IMG/VR virus record: IMGVR_UViG_3300042556_002430 | Location: 1-36,947 of that record | DNA: 36,947 nucleotides | Strand: one strand, 5' to 3' | Source: a virus | The notes under the pieces: model-generated | The model's database searches: none | Told to the model about the DNA's origin: nothing | Seen by the model: the letters and a program-made list of their open reading frames with translations, nothing else | Translations under genes and position numbers: made by a program | Shown here: piece after piece, positions 24,633-31,616 of the stretch | How the letters are laid out: each line of letters begins with the position of its first letter | Numbering within the stretch: the first letter of the stretch is position 1

Positions 24633-25703
24633 ATGAGCGACGTCATCGAAATACTCACACCCGCCACGCCCGAAGTCGTCGAGGTGATCCAACAAGGCCC
24701 GCAGGGGCCGACGATTGACGATGCGTCATTGCTCACTACCGGCACCCTCGCCGATGCCCGCTTGAGCAGCAACGTTGCCTTCAAGACGCAATCTTCCGAC
24801 ATGGAAATTACCGACAACACCAAGGGTCTTATCCTCAAATCGCCCAACAATACCCGCTGGCGTCTGACCATTAACGACGACGGCACGCTCTCCCGCGCCG
24901 CGCTGGCGCTCATGACTCTGCTGGCCTTTGCTGCCAGCGGCATGGCTCAAGTGCGCGACATGGTGACCGACACCAACGGCAACATTGTGACGGGCCGCAC
25001 CGGAACACTCACATGGGCCAACGCTCTGGCCTTCGGCACCAACGCCGCGACGACTCGCACCAACCTAGGCCTCGGCACCGCTGCGACCAATGAAGCGAGC
25101 GCCTTCCAGCCTGCCAGCGCCAACTTGACCAACCTTGCCTCGAACAACGCGGCCAGCCTCACCAATTTCCCCGCGCTCCTGCTTCGCACCAACGGCAGCG
25201 CGGCGGGGCTGACGAATTTTCCCTCGCTCAACCAGAACACCACCGGCACGGCGAGTAACGTCACCGGCGTGGTGGCCATTGCCAACGGCGGCACCGGAGC
25301 GACCAACGCCAGCAATGCCCGCACGGCTCTGGGGCTGGGCGAGACGAACAACGTCACCTTCTCCAACGTCACCGCCAACGGCACGTTGACCGTTGGCAGC
25401 ATCGCCACGACCGCGCCGGTGTCTTGGGCACTCGATGCCGTGCAAACCGCCGCCGACACCAATGGCGTGCTCGACCTGCCACTCACGGCCAACGTTTTGC
25501 GAATCACCAACGCCAACACCATCTCGACCATCGCCAACGGTCGCCTCGGCGCGTTTTACTTCCTGCTTAACCAAAGCGGCACGAACCTCGTCATTTCCAA
25601 CAGCGCGACCATCACCGCGCGCGGCGCGACAAACTTGACGCTCGGAGCCAACCAATCGGCCACCCTCATTTCCACCACGGCCACCAACGCCACTGTTCAC
25701 TGA
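24633..25703 (+). CDS. Tail fibre protein with GGTGATN repeat and internal signal-like segment
   Basis: 356 residues. The N-terminus has a collagen-like GPQGPT (22-27). AIANGGTGATNASNARTALG is the familiar phage fibre repeat. The protein is very rich in Asn, Thr and Ala. Residues 88-106 (SRAALALMTLLAFAASGMA) look like a complete signal peptide with an AxA-type end, odd inside a virion protein, suggesting a fusion of a phage N-terminal part to a once-secreted protein. It starts 1 nt after the previous stop. Confidence 0.7.
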   Translation: MSDVIEILTPATPEVVEVIQQGPQGPTIDDASLLTTGTLADARLSSNVAFKTQSSDMEITDNTKGLILKSPNNTRWRLTINDDGTLSRAALALMTLLAFAASGMAQVRDMVTDTNGNIVTGRTGTLTWANALAFGTNAATTRTNLGLGTAATNEASAFQPASANLTNLASNNAASLTNFPALLLRTNGSAAGLTNFPSLNQNTTGTASNVTGVVAIANGGTGATNASNARTALGLGETNNVTFSNVTANGTLTVGSIATTAPVSWALDAVQTAADTNGVLDLPLTANVLRITNANTISTIANGRLGAFYFLLNQSGTNLVISNSATITARGATNLTLGANQSATLISTTATNATVH

Positions 25704-25706
25704 CCG

Positions 25707-26513
25707 ATGATTATCTCCGCCAACAAATGGGAGCACGACGTTCAAGCCTACTTGAACATCTGCAACATCACCGACACCACCCCGCGCAAGCAAATCCGCG
25801 ACTTCGCCGCTGGGGTGAACGACCTCGGCCTCTGGTCCAACATGGTCTGCTGGCCCCTCCGCAGCACCCAAAACGCAGGCACCGGCACCACGGCGTATTC
25901 GCTGGGTGGGTTGGGGACGTTTAATGGGACGCTGACCAATGGGCCGACTTGGGGAACGGATGGGATTACATTTGCCAATGCCTCGTCGCAATACATTTCG
26001 CTGGGCGGCACGCAGATTATCGGCGGCAATTCGGACTATACGGTCATGGGCGTGGCGCAGTTGACCAATGTGGCGGCGATTAACCTGGCTGTTATTAGCT
26101 TTGGCAACAACCGAGCGGCACTTATTGGCGTGGCATCCAATGGATCTACGCAAATTCGCAACGCTCAATGGACGGTAGCGAATGCGTTTTCCGGGGCGCA
26201 ACTAGCCAACGGGCCAACAACGTCGATGTTCGCAGGGTTTGTCTCTGGAGACGCAACGAACGCCAAAAATTATATCAACAGCGGAACGCCGTATAGCACG
26301 CTCACCGCTGATTATCGGGTAAACCCATCAGCGACAACTCTACCACAGATCGGCGCACTCAACATTGTCGCGTCTCCAAACACCTCCGCCGTTTTTTGGA
26401 ACGGAGACATCGCCGTTGGCGCAATATGGAACGTCAAGCTGACCGACGCCCAAGTCGCCAGCGTGTTTAGCCTCTACAAAGCCACCCTCGGCACCGGCCT
26501 CGGCCTCCCATGA
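25707..26513 (+). CDS. LamG/ConA-like lectin domain receptor-binding protein (putative)
   Basis: 268 residues. The central and C-terminal part (ITFANASSQYISLGG, YTVMGVAQLT, AVFWNGDIAVGAIWNVKLTDAQVASVF) has the strand order and FxGxIA..xI.xxxLTxAQV ending of LamG-type concanavalin A folds, common in receptor-binding phage fibres. Residues 1-~50 are a helical adaptor. It follows the fibre gene directly, supporting a host-binding role. Confidence 0.65.
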   Translation: MIISANKWEHDVQAYLNICNITDTTPRKQIRDFAAGVNDLGLWSNMVCWPLRSTQNAGTGTTAYSLGGLGTFNGTLTNGPTWGTDGITFANASSQYISLGGTQIIGGNSDYTVMGVAQLTNVAAINLAVISFGNNRAALIGVASNGSTQIRNAQWTVANAFSGAQLANGPTTSMFAGFVSGDATNAKNYINSGTPYSTLTADYRVNPSATTLPQIGALNIVASPNTSAVFWNGDIAVGAIWNVKLTDAQVASVFSLYKATLGTGLGLP

Positions 26514-26863
26514 GCTACGAACTGACCAGCCGCACCATCGCCGTAGCGCCCGAAGCCGTGGCGACACTTTTCCCTGCGCTTCTCGCCCAATACGGCGAGC
26601 CGTTGCCAGACGGTTCGGAGAGCGTGCTAACCATCGGCGGGCATTGGGACGACGCCGCCCAGACCCGCCTGCGTGCCGCCTCGCTGCACAAAGGCACGAT
26701 CACGGGGCAACCCTTGAGCGATGGCCGCGTGGCCTATACATGTCTTTGGCAAGCCGACCTCGCCGCCGCTTTCGACGCGGGCGACATCGAGGGTGTCGAA
26801 CAACTCACCGAGCAGCAGCTCGCCGACCTAACCCCGCAACCAGAAGCACCAACTGAGCCATGA
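26510..26863 (+). CDS. Hypothetical protein after receptor-binding gene
   Basis: 117 residues, overlapping the previous gene by 4 nt and the next by 4 nt. It has an acidic, Pro-rich C-terminal tail (QPEAPTEP). The first part (ELTSRTIAVAPEAVATLFPALL) suggests a small alpha/beta domain. No family recognised; it may be a fibre chaperone or accessory protein. Confidence 0.45.
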   Translation: MSYELTSRTIAVAPEAVATLFPALLAQYGEPLPDGSESVLTIGGHWDDAAQTRLRAASLHKGTITGQPLSDGRVAYTCLWQADLAAAFDAGDIEGVEQLTEQQLADLTPQPEAPTEP

Positions 26864-27039
26864 GCTTCCACGACCCGCTTGATTTTCTTTCCCGCCCGGT
26901 CATCGGCGTTTCCACTTCACTCGGCAGCGTGCTCGTCAGCCTGCTCCCGATGCTCGAAACGGGCATGAGGGTCTCCGCCTTAGCCCTCGGCCTGTTTGTG
27001 GCCGTCCTCGCCGCGCGCAAGGCTTGGCGCGAACGGTAG
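26860..27039 (+). CDS. Small membrane protein, holin candidate 1
   Basis: 59 residues with two hydrophobic segments (VIGVSTSLGSVLVSLLPML; VSALALGLFVAVLAA) and a basic C-terminus (RKAWRER), as in small holins. It begins the lysis group by ATGA overlap. It ends with an amber codon; read-through would add 11 residues in frame before a TGA at 27073, probably chance. Confidence 0.55.
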   Translation: MSFHDPLDFLSRPVIGVSTSLGSVLVSLLPMLETGMRVSALALGLFVAVLAARKAWRER

Positions 27040-27070
27040 GCGTTCGCCATTCCCGAACCGCGAACGCGGC

Positions 27071-27093
27071 TTTGACACCCCGCCGCAGGCATG
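27071..27093 (+). promoter_or_regulatory. Start-associated sequence 8
   Basis: TTTGACACCCC, then GCC-GCA-GGC and ATG 27091, with TGA 18 nt before the start. It lies in a true intergenic gap, past the TAG stop of the upstream gene. Confidence 0.6.
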
Positions 27094-27255
27094 GACTACC
27101 TGCTTGCCCGCCTCAAAGAACCTAGCACCTATCTCGGCTTCGCCGCCATCGCCACCGGCATCGGCCTCAAGCTCGAACCCGAAGTTGTCCAGGCATTCGC
27201 CGCTTTGTTTATCGCTGCCGTTGGCGTCTACGAGGTTCTCCGCAAGGCGAAATAA
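27091..27255 (+). CDS. Small membrane protein, holin candidate 2
   Basis: 54 residues: LLARLKEPSTYLGFAAIATG, then a hydrophobic helix (VVQAFAALFIAAVGVY) and a basic end (LRKAK). 'RLKEPSTY.G' with one or two membrane helices matches a widespread phage holin-like family. Its TAA overlaps the next ATG (TAATG). With the preceding gene it makes a possible holin pair. Confidence 0.6.
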   Translation: MDYLLARLKEPSTYLGFAAIATGIGLKLEPEVVQAFAALFIAAVGVYEVLRKAK

Positions 27256-27437
27256 TGCGCTGGTATTGCCTCATCGCCGCCCTCGCGCTCACCGGCTGCG
27301 CCGGATGGGACGCCGTGAATTTCGGCCTCTCCGTCGCCAACGCCGACACGACCATTTCTATCGGCCAGCGCGACGGCAAAACCGTCCTCTCTGCCGAGCA
27401 GGACGGGCAAAAAATCTCCGGGCATTTCAAAAGGTGA
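27255..27437 (+). CDS. Small lipoprotein in lysis cassette (Rz1-like position)
   Basis: 60 residues with a lipoprotein signal: YCLIAALALTGC, lipobox LTGC, acylated Cys at 15. The mature part is about 45 residues. Such small lipoproteins beside endolysin genes can be o-spanins for outer membrane disruption, which implies a diderm host. No matching i-spanin was found, so the spanin role is uncertain. Confidence 0.55.
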   Translation: MRWYCLIAALALTGCAGWDAVNFGLSVANADTTISIGQRDGKTVLSAEQDGQKISGHFKR

Positions 27438-28012
27438 AGCTCCTCACATGGTTCCTAAAACTCTTGCAAAGGCCATCGCAGGATGGCCAACCGGCGACCT
27501 CGCCGACCTCCTCAACCTCATCCACGGAGAGATCCATCGCCGCGCCGACGAGCAGCGAAGCAAAAGCAAGCGAGTGGCAAGCCGACCCGCGAAGCGAGCG
27601 GAACCTCGCAACGCTTGATCCGACCACGGCCAAGCTCGCCCGAGAGCATTTGCGCTGTCTCGCCGCCGAGGGCTACACATTCAAGATCACCAGCGGCACC
27701 CGCACCTTCACCGAACAAGCCGCCCTCTACGCCAAAGGCCGCACCGCCCCCGGCCCCAAGGTCACAAACGCCAAGCCCGGCAGCTCGTGGCACAACTTTG
27801 GCCTTGCCTACGACCTCACCCTTTTCCAAGGCGACAAAAACCCCGTGTGGGAGCATCCTGCCTACGCCGTCGCCGGTCGCATCGGCAAAGAACTCGGCCT
27901 CCGCTGGGGAGGGGACTTCAAAAGCATTGTCGATCGCCCTCACTTCGAGCGTCCTATCGGTTTGTCACTTGCCGAGGCACGTCAGAAATACCCGCTCGGT
28001 CGCGTGGCGTAG
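27434..28012 (+). CDS. Endolysin, peptidase M15 (VanY-like)
   Basis: 192 residues. Catalytic domain 80-192: SGTRTFTEQAALYAKGRT, SWHNFGLAYDL (zinc ligands H120 and D127), and DRPHFE (H170). This is the LAS/M15 arrangement that cleaves peptide cross-bridges in peptidoglycan. Residues 1-12 are hydrophobic-basic and 15-45 are a Ser/Thr/Pro linker, so it may be membrane-associated. GTG 27434 overlaps the lipoprotein stop (GTGA). It ends the rightward late genes. Confidence 0.8.
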   Translation: MKLLTWFLKLLQRPSQDGQPATSPTSSTSSTERSIAAPTSSEAKASEWQADPRSERNLATLDPTTAKLAREHLRCLAAEGYTFKITSGTRTFTEQAALYAKGRTAPGPKVTNAKPGSSWHNFGLAYDLTLFQGDKNPVWEHPAYAVAGRIGKELGLRWGGDFKSIVDRPHFERPIGLSLAEARQKYPLGRVA

Positions 28013-28071
28013 CTTGGCGGGGTGCCGCCTGTCGGCCCGATGCGGGTTCAAAGCCCGGCCCCGCCCTTTTT
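28003..28071 (+). other. Degenerate tRNA-like element with terminator-like T-run
   Basis: GTGGCGTAGCTTGG (28003-28016) matches the D-arm region of tRNA-Pro. GCGGG-TTCAAAG-CCCGG (28042-28058) has exact T-arm geometry with a 7-nt TTC loop (one outer mismatch). CCCCGCC (28059-28065) could be an acceptor 3' strand, followed by CTTTTT. GGCGGGG at 28016-28022 pairs perfectly with CCCCGCC and could instead form a terminator stem. The anticodon arm is missing, so this is a relic or mimic. It overlaps the endolysin stop. Confidence 0.45.
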
Positions 28072-28090
28072 CTCATGGCTTCATTGAGCT

Positions 28091-28140
28091 ACCGAGGATT
28101 CCTCGGTAGATGGCATCATTTTCGTGGCGTCACGAAAATG
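28091..28140. other. Two perfect hairpins in the convergent gap
   Basis: ACCGAGG-ATT-CCTCGGT (28091-28107) and CATTTTCGTG-GCGT-CACGAAAATG (28117-28140), the latter a perfect 10-bp stem with a tetraloop. Confidence 0.5.
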
Positions 28141-28234
28141 GTCTGTTTGACGCGCGCCCATCATCCGCAACTTGTGGCAAACTGTATGCTTCTGCACACA
28201 AAGTAATACATTTTGCAACGTGTCGCCGCTCGGC

Positions 28235-28306
28235 AACATTCCCGAGCGGGTCTAAATCGCCACAGGGCGACAACATTCTACCCGCTTGCGCCCGAGCGGG
28301 AATGTT
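28235..28306. other. Long inverted repeat enclosing a hairpin
   Basis: AACATTCCCGAGCGGG (28235-28250) and CCCGAGCGGGAATGTT (28291-28306) pair except at two central bases. Inside lies TCGCC-ACAG-GGCGA (28257-28270). A possible structured RNA or terminator; otherwise the 28141-28358 stretch shows no gene. Confidence 0.45.
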
Positions 28307-28358
28307 TGGTCTGGCGGCGGCAGATAGAGCCGCGCTTAATTAACAACGGCGCGAATTA

Positions 28359-28395
28359 AACACGTTCCTGCAACGTGTTCAAAAACACGTGTTTT
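28359..28395. terminator. Bidirectional terminator between convergent operons
   Basis: AACACGTT-CCTGC-AACGTGTT (28359-28379) is followed at once by the palindrome AAAACACGTGTTTT (28382-28395). The A/T tracts on both sides suit termination in both directions: after the late genes (+) and at the end of the minus-strand operon. Confidence 0.6.
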
Positions 28396-28623
28396 TTAGA
28401 CACTACGGTTGGCCGAAGGATACTCAATCGCCAGCAGCAGTTCTAAACAATGAATGGCCTTCTCGATGTCCTGCCGCCCGTTCTTTTGCCCGTGCCGCGA
28501 GATATACCGAACGACGCAGCTTTCGAGGTAGGGGAGGCGGTTGCGCTGGCAAAACTCGGCGGGCTGAATAGCCATGCCCTTGTAATGCGAACCGGCGACC
28601 TGTTTGTCTAATGCTGTGCTCAT
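28396..28623 (-). CDS. DUF3310 (SaV-like) protein
   Basis: 75 residues with the family signature: KQVAGSHYKGMAIQPAEF..., RYISRHGQKNG..DIEKAIHCLELLL. This small phage family has been linked to nucleotide kinase-like annotation but its activity is uncertain. The start at 28623 overlaps the upstream gene's stop (ATGA). It is the last gene of the four-gene minus operon. Confidence 0.75.
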   Translation of the reverse strand: MSTALDKQVAGSHYKGMAIQPAEFCQRNRLPYLESCVVRYISRHGQKNGRQDIEKAIHCLELLLAIEYPSANRSV

Positions 28624-29042
28624 TGTGTCTTTAAGGTCTTGCGAAAATACAACGCCGCCGAGCCGCCCCACCGATGCTCCGGGCGATACAAGCGAAAGCC
28701 GCAGGCGATCAAAGAATTGGCCGAGGCGAGGTTCTCCGGCACGCAATACGTCACAACCTCGTGCATCCCGAGCCGCCGCGCCTCCCGCAGCCGCGCGCGG
28801 ATCATGCGCTTTTGCAGCCCGCGCCCACGATGCGAACTCAACACGCCCGCCCGTGAAAGAAACGCCAGCCCGCGATTGAACGGCTCCCGGCAAGGACGCA
28901 GACCCGCATAGGCCACCGTCGCCCCCTCGTCACAAACGACCCACCACGAACTTTCCTCGGGCTTCACCCTCTCATCTGCCGGGAAACACACCGCATCGAG
29001 CGCAACGATCAGGTCGTGGTTCTGCTCGCGGCGAAGTTTCAT
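28620..29042 (-). CDS. GNAT-family acetyltransferase
   Basis: 140 residues. The acetyl-CoA binding loop is present as SSHRGRGLQKRMIRA (R-G-R-G-L motif), preceded by the strand RAGVLSSH and followed by the ENLASANSLIACGFR segment typical of GNAT motif B. The start at 29042 overlaps the previous stop (ATGA). Substrate unknown; such enzymes in lysogen-expressed operons may modify a host protein or small molecule (inference). Confidence 0.75.
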   Translation of the reverse strand: MKLRREQNHDLIVALDAVCFPADERVKPEESSWWVVCDEGATVAYAGLRPCREPFNRGLAFLSRAGVLSSHRGRGLQKRMIRARLREARRLGMHEVVTYCVPENLASANSLIACGFRLYRPEHRWGGSAALYFRKTLKTQ

Positions 29043-29299
29043 TTTACCCTTTTGTAATGCGGCACAGGAAACGGCCCGCGCCCGGTCACGATGCGAAATT
29101 TCTTCTTCTCCACCTCGCCGCGCTTTAAGGCGCGCCGCATCAAAACGGAAACTTGCGGGATGCTCTTGCTCATTTTCTCCGAAAGCTCCGCGATAGTCGC
29201 CCATCCCGGCGGAACGGATTCAGCACAAACGGCCGGAGCCCCCAACACGCGACACCACTCGGCCAAATCTGCATCGGCTTTGACGGGTTTCTTTTTCAT
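29039..29299 (-). CDS. Small winged-helix-like protein
   Basis: 86 residues. TIAELSEKMSKSIPQVSVLMRRALKRG (about 36-62) fits a helix-turn-helix and KKKFRIVTGRGPFPVPHYKR is the wing-like beta hairpin. It is basic at the N-terminus. It overlaps both neighbours by 4 nt. It may be the regulator of the minus operon. Confidence 0.55.
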   Translation of the reverse strand: MKKKPVKADADLAEWCRVLGAPAVCAESVPPGWATIAELSEKMSKSIPQVSVLMRRALKRGEVEKKKFRIVTGRGPFPVPHYKRVK

Positions 29300-30036
29300 A
29301 GCGGCAGCCGGTAGTGCGGGGAGAGCGTGACGAGGTTGACCGTGGTCGCTGTGTCGCAATACTCGCCAAAGGCAAAACCGTGCGCCCAGCCAAGGGTTTG
29401 CCGACGACTTTTGGCATAGCCGACATCAAGCCGGATGCCGCAACCGATATTGTAGCCAACCACAGGCCGCTGCGTGCGTGCCTGCTCTTGGGCTACCCGG
29501 TGCGTGTGACCAAAAACACAGTTCATGCCCAGCGCCTCGGCGTGATCGCGGGCGGCGGACACATTGTAGAGCACCCCATGCAAAAAGAGTGTGTCGCCCA
29601 ACTGTGTGCAGGCCGAGGGACGCAAGCCATCGTAAGGCAGCAGCTTGGCCCTCATCGCCTTCGCCGTGTCCTCGATCTCCCCGAGCACCCGACTGGCCGC
29701 ATAGCTCACCACGGCATTGCCCGAGTGCGTCAGACCACAAAGCCGATCCTCATGGTTGCCCATGTTAATGTGCGTCGGCTCAAGCTCCCGAAGAAAGCCA
29801 AGCCCGGCCAGCAAATCGTCCATAATGTTCGACGCGCGGTCTGGATCATCCGCATCCCGCCGCGCACCAGAGCGCAACGCGGCCATGTCCGTAAAATCTC
29901 CCAGATGCAAACAAGCGTGCGGCTTATACGCCGCGCGGAATTTCAACATCGCATCCAAAGCCCGCCGATCCGCCTCATGACCATGAGTGCAAGACACCGC
30001 CAAAAATCGCTTCCACTTTCGGGTAATCGCGGCCAC
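29296..30036 (-). CDS. Metallophosphoesterase (calcineurin-like), motif I Asp replaced by Cys
   Basis: 246 residues with ordered motifs: SCTHGH (15-20) at motif I where families have DxH, LGDFTD (45-50), GNHEDR (93-98), LHGVLYN (152-158, H153) and FGHTHR (175-180). The other metal ligands are intact, but the first Asp is Cys16. It probably hydrolyses a phosphodiester such as a nucleotide or RNA end. GTG 30036 is chosen because a start-associated sequence lies before it. First gene of the minus operon. Confidence 0.75.
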   Translation of the reverse strand: MAAITRKWKRFLAVSCTHGHEADRRALDAMLKFRAAYKPHACLHLGDFTDMAALRSGARRDADDPDRASNIMDDLLAGLGFLRELEPTHINMGNHEDRLCGLTHSGNAVVSYAASRVLGEIEDTAKAMRAKLLPYDGLRPSACTQLGDTLFLHGVLYNVSAARDHAEALGMNCVFGHTHRVAQEQARTQRPVVGYNIGCGIRLDVGYAKSRRQTLGWAHGFAFGEYCDTATTVNLVTLSPHYRLPL

Positions 30037-30056
30037 GCCCCGCCGGACGTGTCAAA
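30034..30056 (-). promoter_or_regulatory. Start-associated sequence 9 (minus strand)
   Basis: Reading the minus strand: TTTGACACG, then TCC, GGCGGGGC and GTG 30036; TGA to start is 18 nt. No gene ends at this TGA, so the motif exists independently of upstream coding sequence and on the opposite strand. Confidence 0.6.
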
Positions 30057-30134
30057 GTCATTGTCATATTTTTGGCCTTAAAAATGCCGACCTGCTGATA
30101 AAACAGCTGATTGAAAATCAGACGACAAGGGGTA

Positions 30135-30151
30135 GGGCACCGGAGGGCACC
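30135..30151. repeat. Left integrase arm-type repeats
   Basis: Two direct GGGCACC copies (30135-30141 and 30145-30151), 10 nt apart, one helical turn. The same heptamer occurs right of the attP core. Probably bound by the N-terminal domain of the integrase. Confidence 0.6.
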
Positions 30152-30178
30152 AGCCCTATTTGGACAGAGAGAAAAGTA

Positions 30179-30226
30179 TGATTTGTAATCAGCAGGTCGT
30201 CGGTTCGAGCCCGACTGCCGGCTTAC
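30179..30226 (+). other. attP core: 3' half of a tRNA-Thr(TGT)
   Basis: From TGATTTGTAATCA on, the sequence is the 3' part of the anticodon arm (loop TTTGTAA, anticodon TGT), then the variable loop AGGTC, a perfect T-arm GTCGG-TTCGAGC-CCGAC, and an acceptor 3' strand TGCCGGC. No D-arm or 5' half lies upstream, so it is not a functional tRNA but the fragment that restores the host tRNA gene on integration. An inverted CGACCTGCTGAT occurs at 30088-30099. Confidence 0.75.
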
Positions 30227-30236
30227 TCTAAAAAAG

Positions 30237-30275
30237 CCCGCGAATGCCGATAAAATAAGGCTTCGCGGGTTTTCT
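30237..30275 (+). terminator. Rho-independent terminator downstream of attP
   Basis: CCCGCGAATGCC and GGCTTCGCGGG pair with one bulged T, followed by TTTTC. It lies right after the tRNA fragment, so it may be the host tRNA's own terminator captured with the core, and would insulate the integrase from transcription entering attP. Confidence 0.7.
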
Positions 30276-30319
30276 GTGTCTTGACTATTTCGGCACGATG
30301 AGACACCTTGAGGCACGTT

Positions 30320-30349
30320 GGTGCCCTAAAAAAGGGCACCAAGGGCACC
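30320..30349. repeat. Right integrase arm-type repeats
   Basis: GGTGCCC (30320-30326), an A-rich 7-nt spacer, GGGCACC (30334-30340) and GGGCACC (30343-30349), the last ending 11 nt before the integrase ATG. The first two form a hairpin that could mask the ribosome site, giving autoregulation by binding or structure. Confidence 0.6.
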
Positions 30350-30360
30350 AAGAAGGCAAA

Positions 30361-31332
30361 ATGAAAATCTCCAGAGTAAATAAGAATGGCCGCGAAATGT
30401 GGCGGGTGAACGTGCCGCTGACGTTTGCGGGGGCAAGAAAACGGAAGTTTTTTGAAACAAAATCGGCCGCCCAAGTCTGGATCGCGGAGGCGCGGAGGAA
30501 TGTGCGGGAGACAGGTCGAATGGAACCGGTGCAGGGGGTGACGGTGGCGGATGCGCTGGATGATTACCTCGAGGCGAAGGCGGAGGTGGGGCCACGCCAT
30601 CGGCGCACGATGCTGTGGTATGCGGGGAAGATCCGCGCGGCGTTTGGCCCCCGTTTGCTTAATTCGGTGTCGGTATTGGAGTTTAACAAGTGGGTGAATC
30701 GTCCCGAATGGGAGGCGGCGGCGAGCCGAGCCACAGCGAGGCGGTATTGCCTGGGCTTTTGGAATTGGTGCGTGCGTTGTGAACTGCTTGAACGCAACCG
30801 GCTGCTGGGGTCGGAGGTGCAGGGGGGGAAGAAAAAAGCGATGGAAGTGTTGCCGGTGGACAAGTGCCGCCAGTTGCTCGAGGCTTCGGAGGGAAGACTG
30901 CGCGCGGTGATGGTGCTGCAAATGTTTGCGGGGCTGCGGACGTGCGAGGTGATGGAAGCGACGGCCGATTGGATCAGCCTCGAGGACAGGGAGCTGGTCG
31001 TTTACGACTCGAAAAAAACTACGGGCATCCCGCGCCGGACGGTGCGGTTGCGTGATGCGTTCCTGCGGTGGTGGCCGAAGGGAGTGAAGGGCAAGGTGTG
31101 GCCGGCCAATGAACGCAACTTGAGGGTGCACCGGCGGAAACTTTTTGACCACTTGGGCTGGCGGCTGCCGCAAAATACGCTTCGCCACACCTTTGCAAGT
31201 TACTTGCTGGCGGGAGAAAAGTCGGCCGGCGTGGTGGCTTTAGAGCTGGGCCACGGGAGCGAGGCGATGGTTCGCAATGTCTATGGCCATGCGGTGAAGG
31301 CAAAAGAGGCTGAGGCGTTTTGGAGGCTGTAA
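30361..31332 (+). CDS. int: Tyrosine integrase
   Basis: 323 residues. Site-specific recombinase: N-terminal arm-binding region (1-55), core-binding domain (60-145), catalytic domain with R193 (GLRTCEV), a Lys in DSKKT (218-219), LRHTFAS (R275), H298 (ELGHGS) and nucleophile Y308 (NVYGH). The usual His of HxLRH is Asn272, a tolerated but noticeable change. ATG 30361 is preferred over the upstream 30298 ATG because the codons between lie in the arm-repeat/hairpin DNA. Adjacent attP confirms function. Confidence 0.9.
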   Translation: MKISRVNKNGREMWRVNVPLTFAGARKRKFFETKSAAQVWIAEARRNVRETGRMEPVQGVTVADALDDYLEAKAEVGPRHRRTMLWYAGKIRAAFGPRLLNSVSVLEFNKWVNRPEWEAAASRATARRYCLGFWNWCVRCELLERNRLLGSEVQGGKKKAMEVLPVDKCRQLLEASEGRLRAVMVLQMFAGLRTCEVMEATADWISLEDRELVVYDSKKTTGIPRRTVRLRDAFLRWWPKGVKGKVWPANERNLRVHRRKLFDHLGWRLPQNTLRHTFASYLLAGEKSAGVVALELGHGSEAMVRNVYGHAVKAKEAEAFWRL

Positions 31333-31382
31333 GGTGAGGGGTGAGACTGTGGATGTCCTAAACCAAGGTTTATTCTTCATGC

Positions 31383-31616
31383 ATGAAAGACGACTTTGTT
31401 ATAAAAATGATATTATATGTTGCAGAAAATGAGGGACTTACGCCTGAACAGGTGTTATGGGGTATAGTGCCCATTGAAAACCGTCATATTGTGTATGACG
31501 GTTGCCTATATGAACAAGAAACCGAAACAAAAACGAGATCGAGCGGCGAACAGGATTCGCAAGACGATCCCATTTCCAGACAGTTTGGCGGCAGATATTC
31601 AGCGGGTCGCCGATGA
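31383..31616 (+). CDS. Hypothetical small protein (overlaps RHH gene)
   Basis: 77 residues. The first part (DDFVIKMILYVAENEGLTPEQVLWGIVPIENRHIVY) looks like a real small helical domain. The last 35 residues overlap the RHH gene in another frame and cross its operator. The surrounding DNA is AT-rich, as in promoter regions. It may be a genuine leader gene or noise. Confidence 0.4.
   Translation: MKDDFVIKMILYVAENEGLTPEQVLWGIVPIENRHIVYDGCLYEQETETKTRSSGEQDSQDDPISRQFGGRYSAGRR
31479..31503. promoter_or_regulatory. Operator O1
   Basis: Perfect inverted repeat AACCGTCATA / TATGACGGTT around 5 nt, ending 6 nt before the RHH1 start. Shares the ACCGTC/GACGGT half-sites with O2 and O3. Confidence 0.65.

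Noticed and set aside
27037-27075. Amber read-through of the first holin candidate into the next TGA
   Set aside because: The frame does continue to the TGA in the start-associated sequence, but many genes here end in TAG and the added 11 residues show no feature; chance is likely.
30298-30360. Upstream integrase start at 30298
   Set aside because: The extra 21 residues are coded by the arm-type repeats and their hairpin; the ATG at 30361 starts the recognisable domain.
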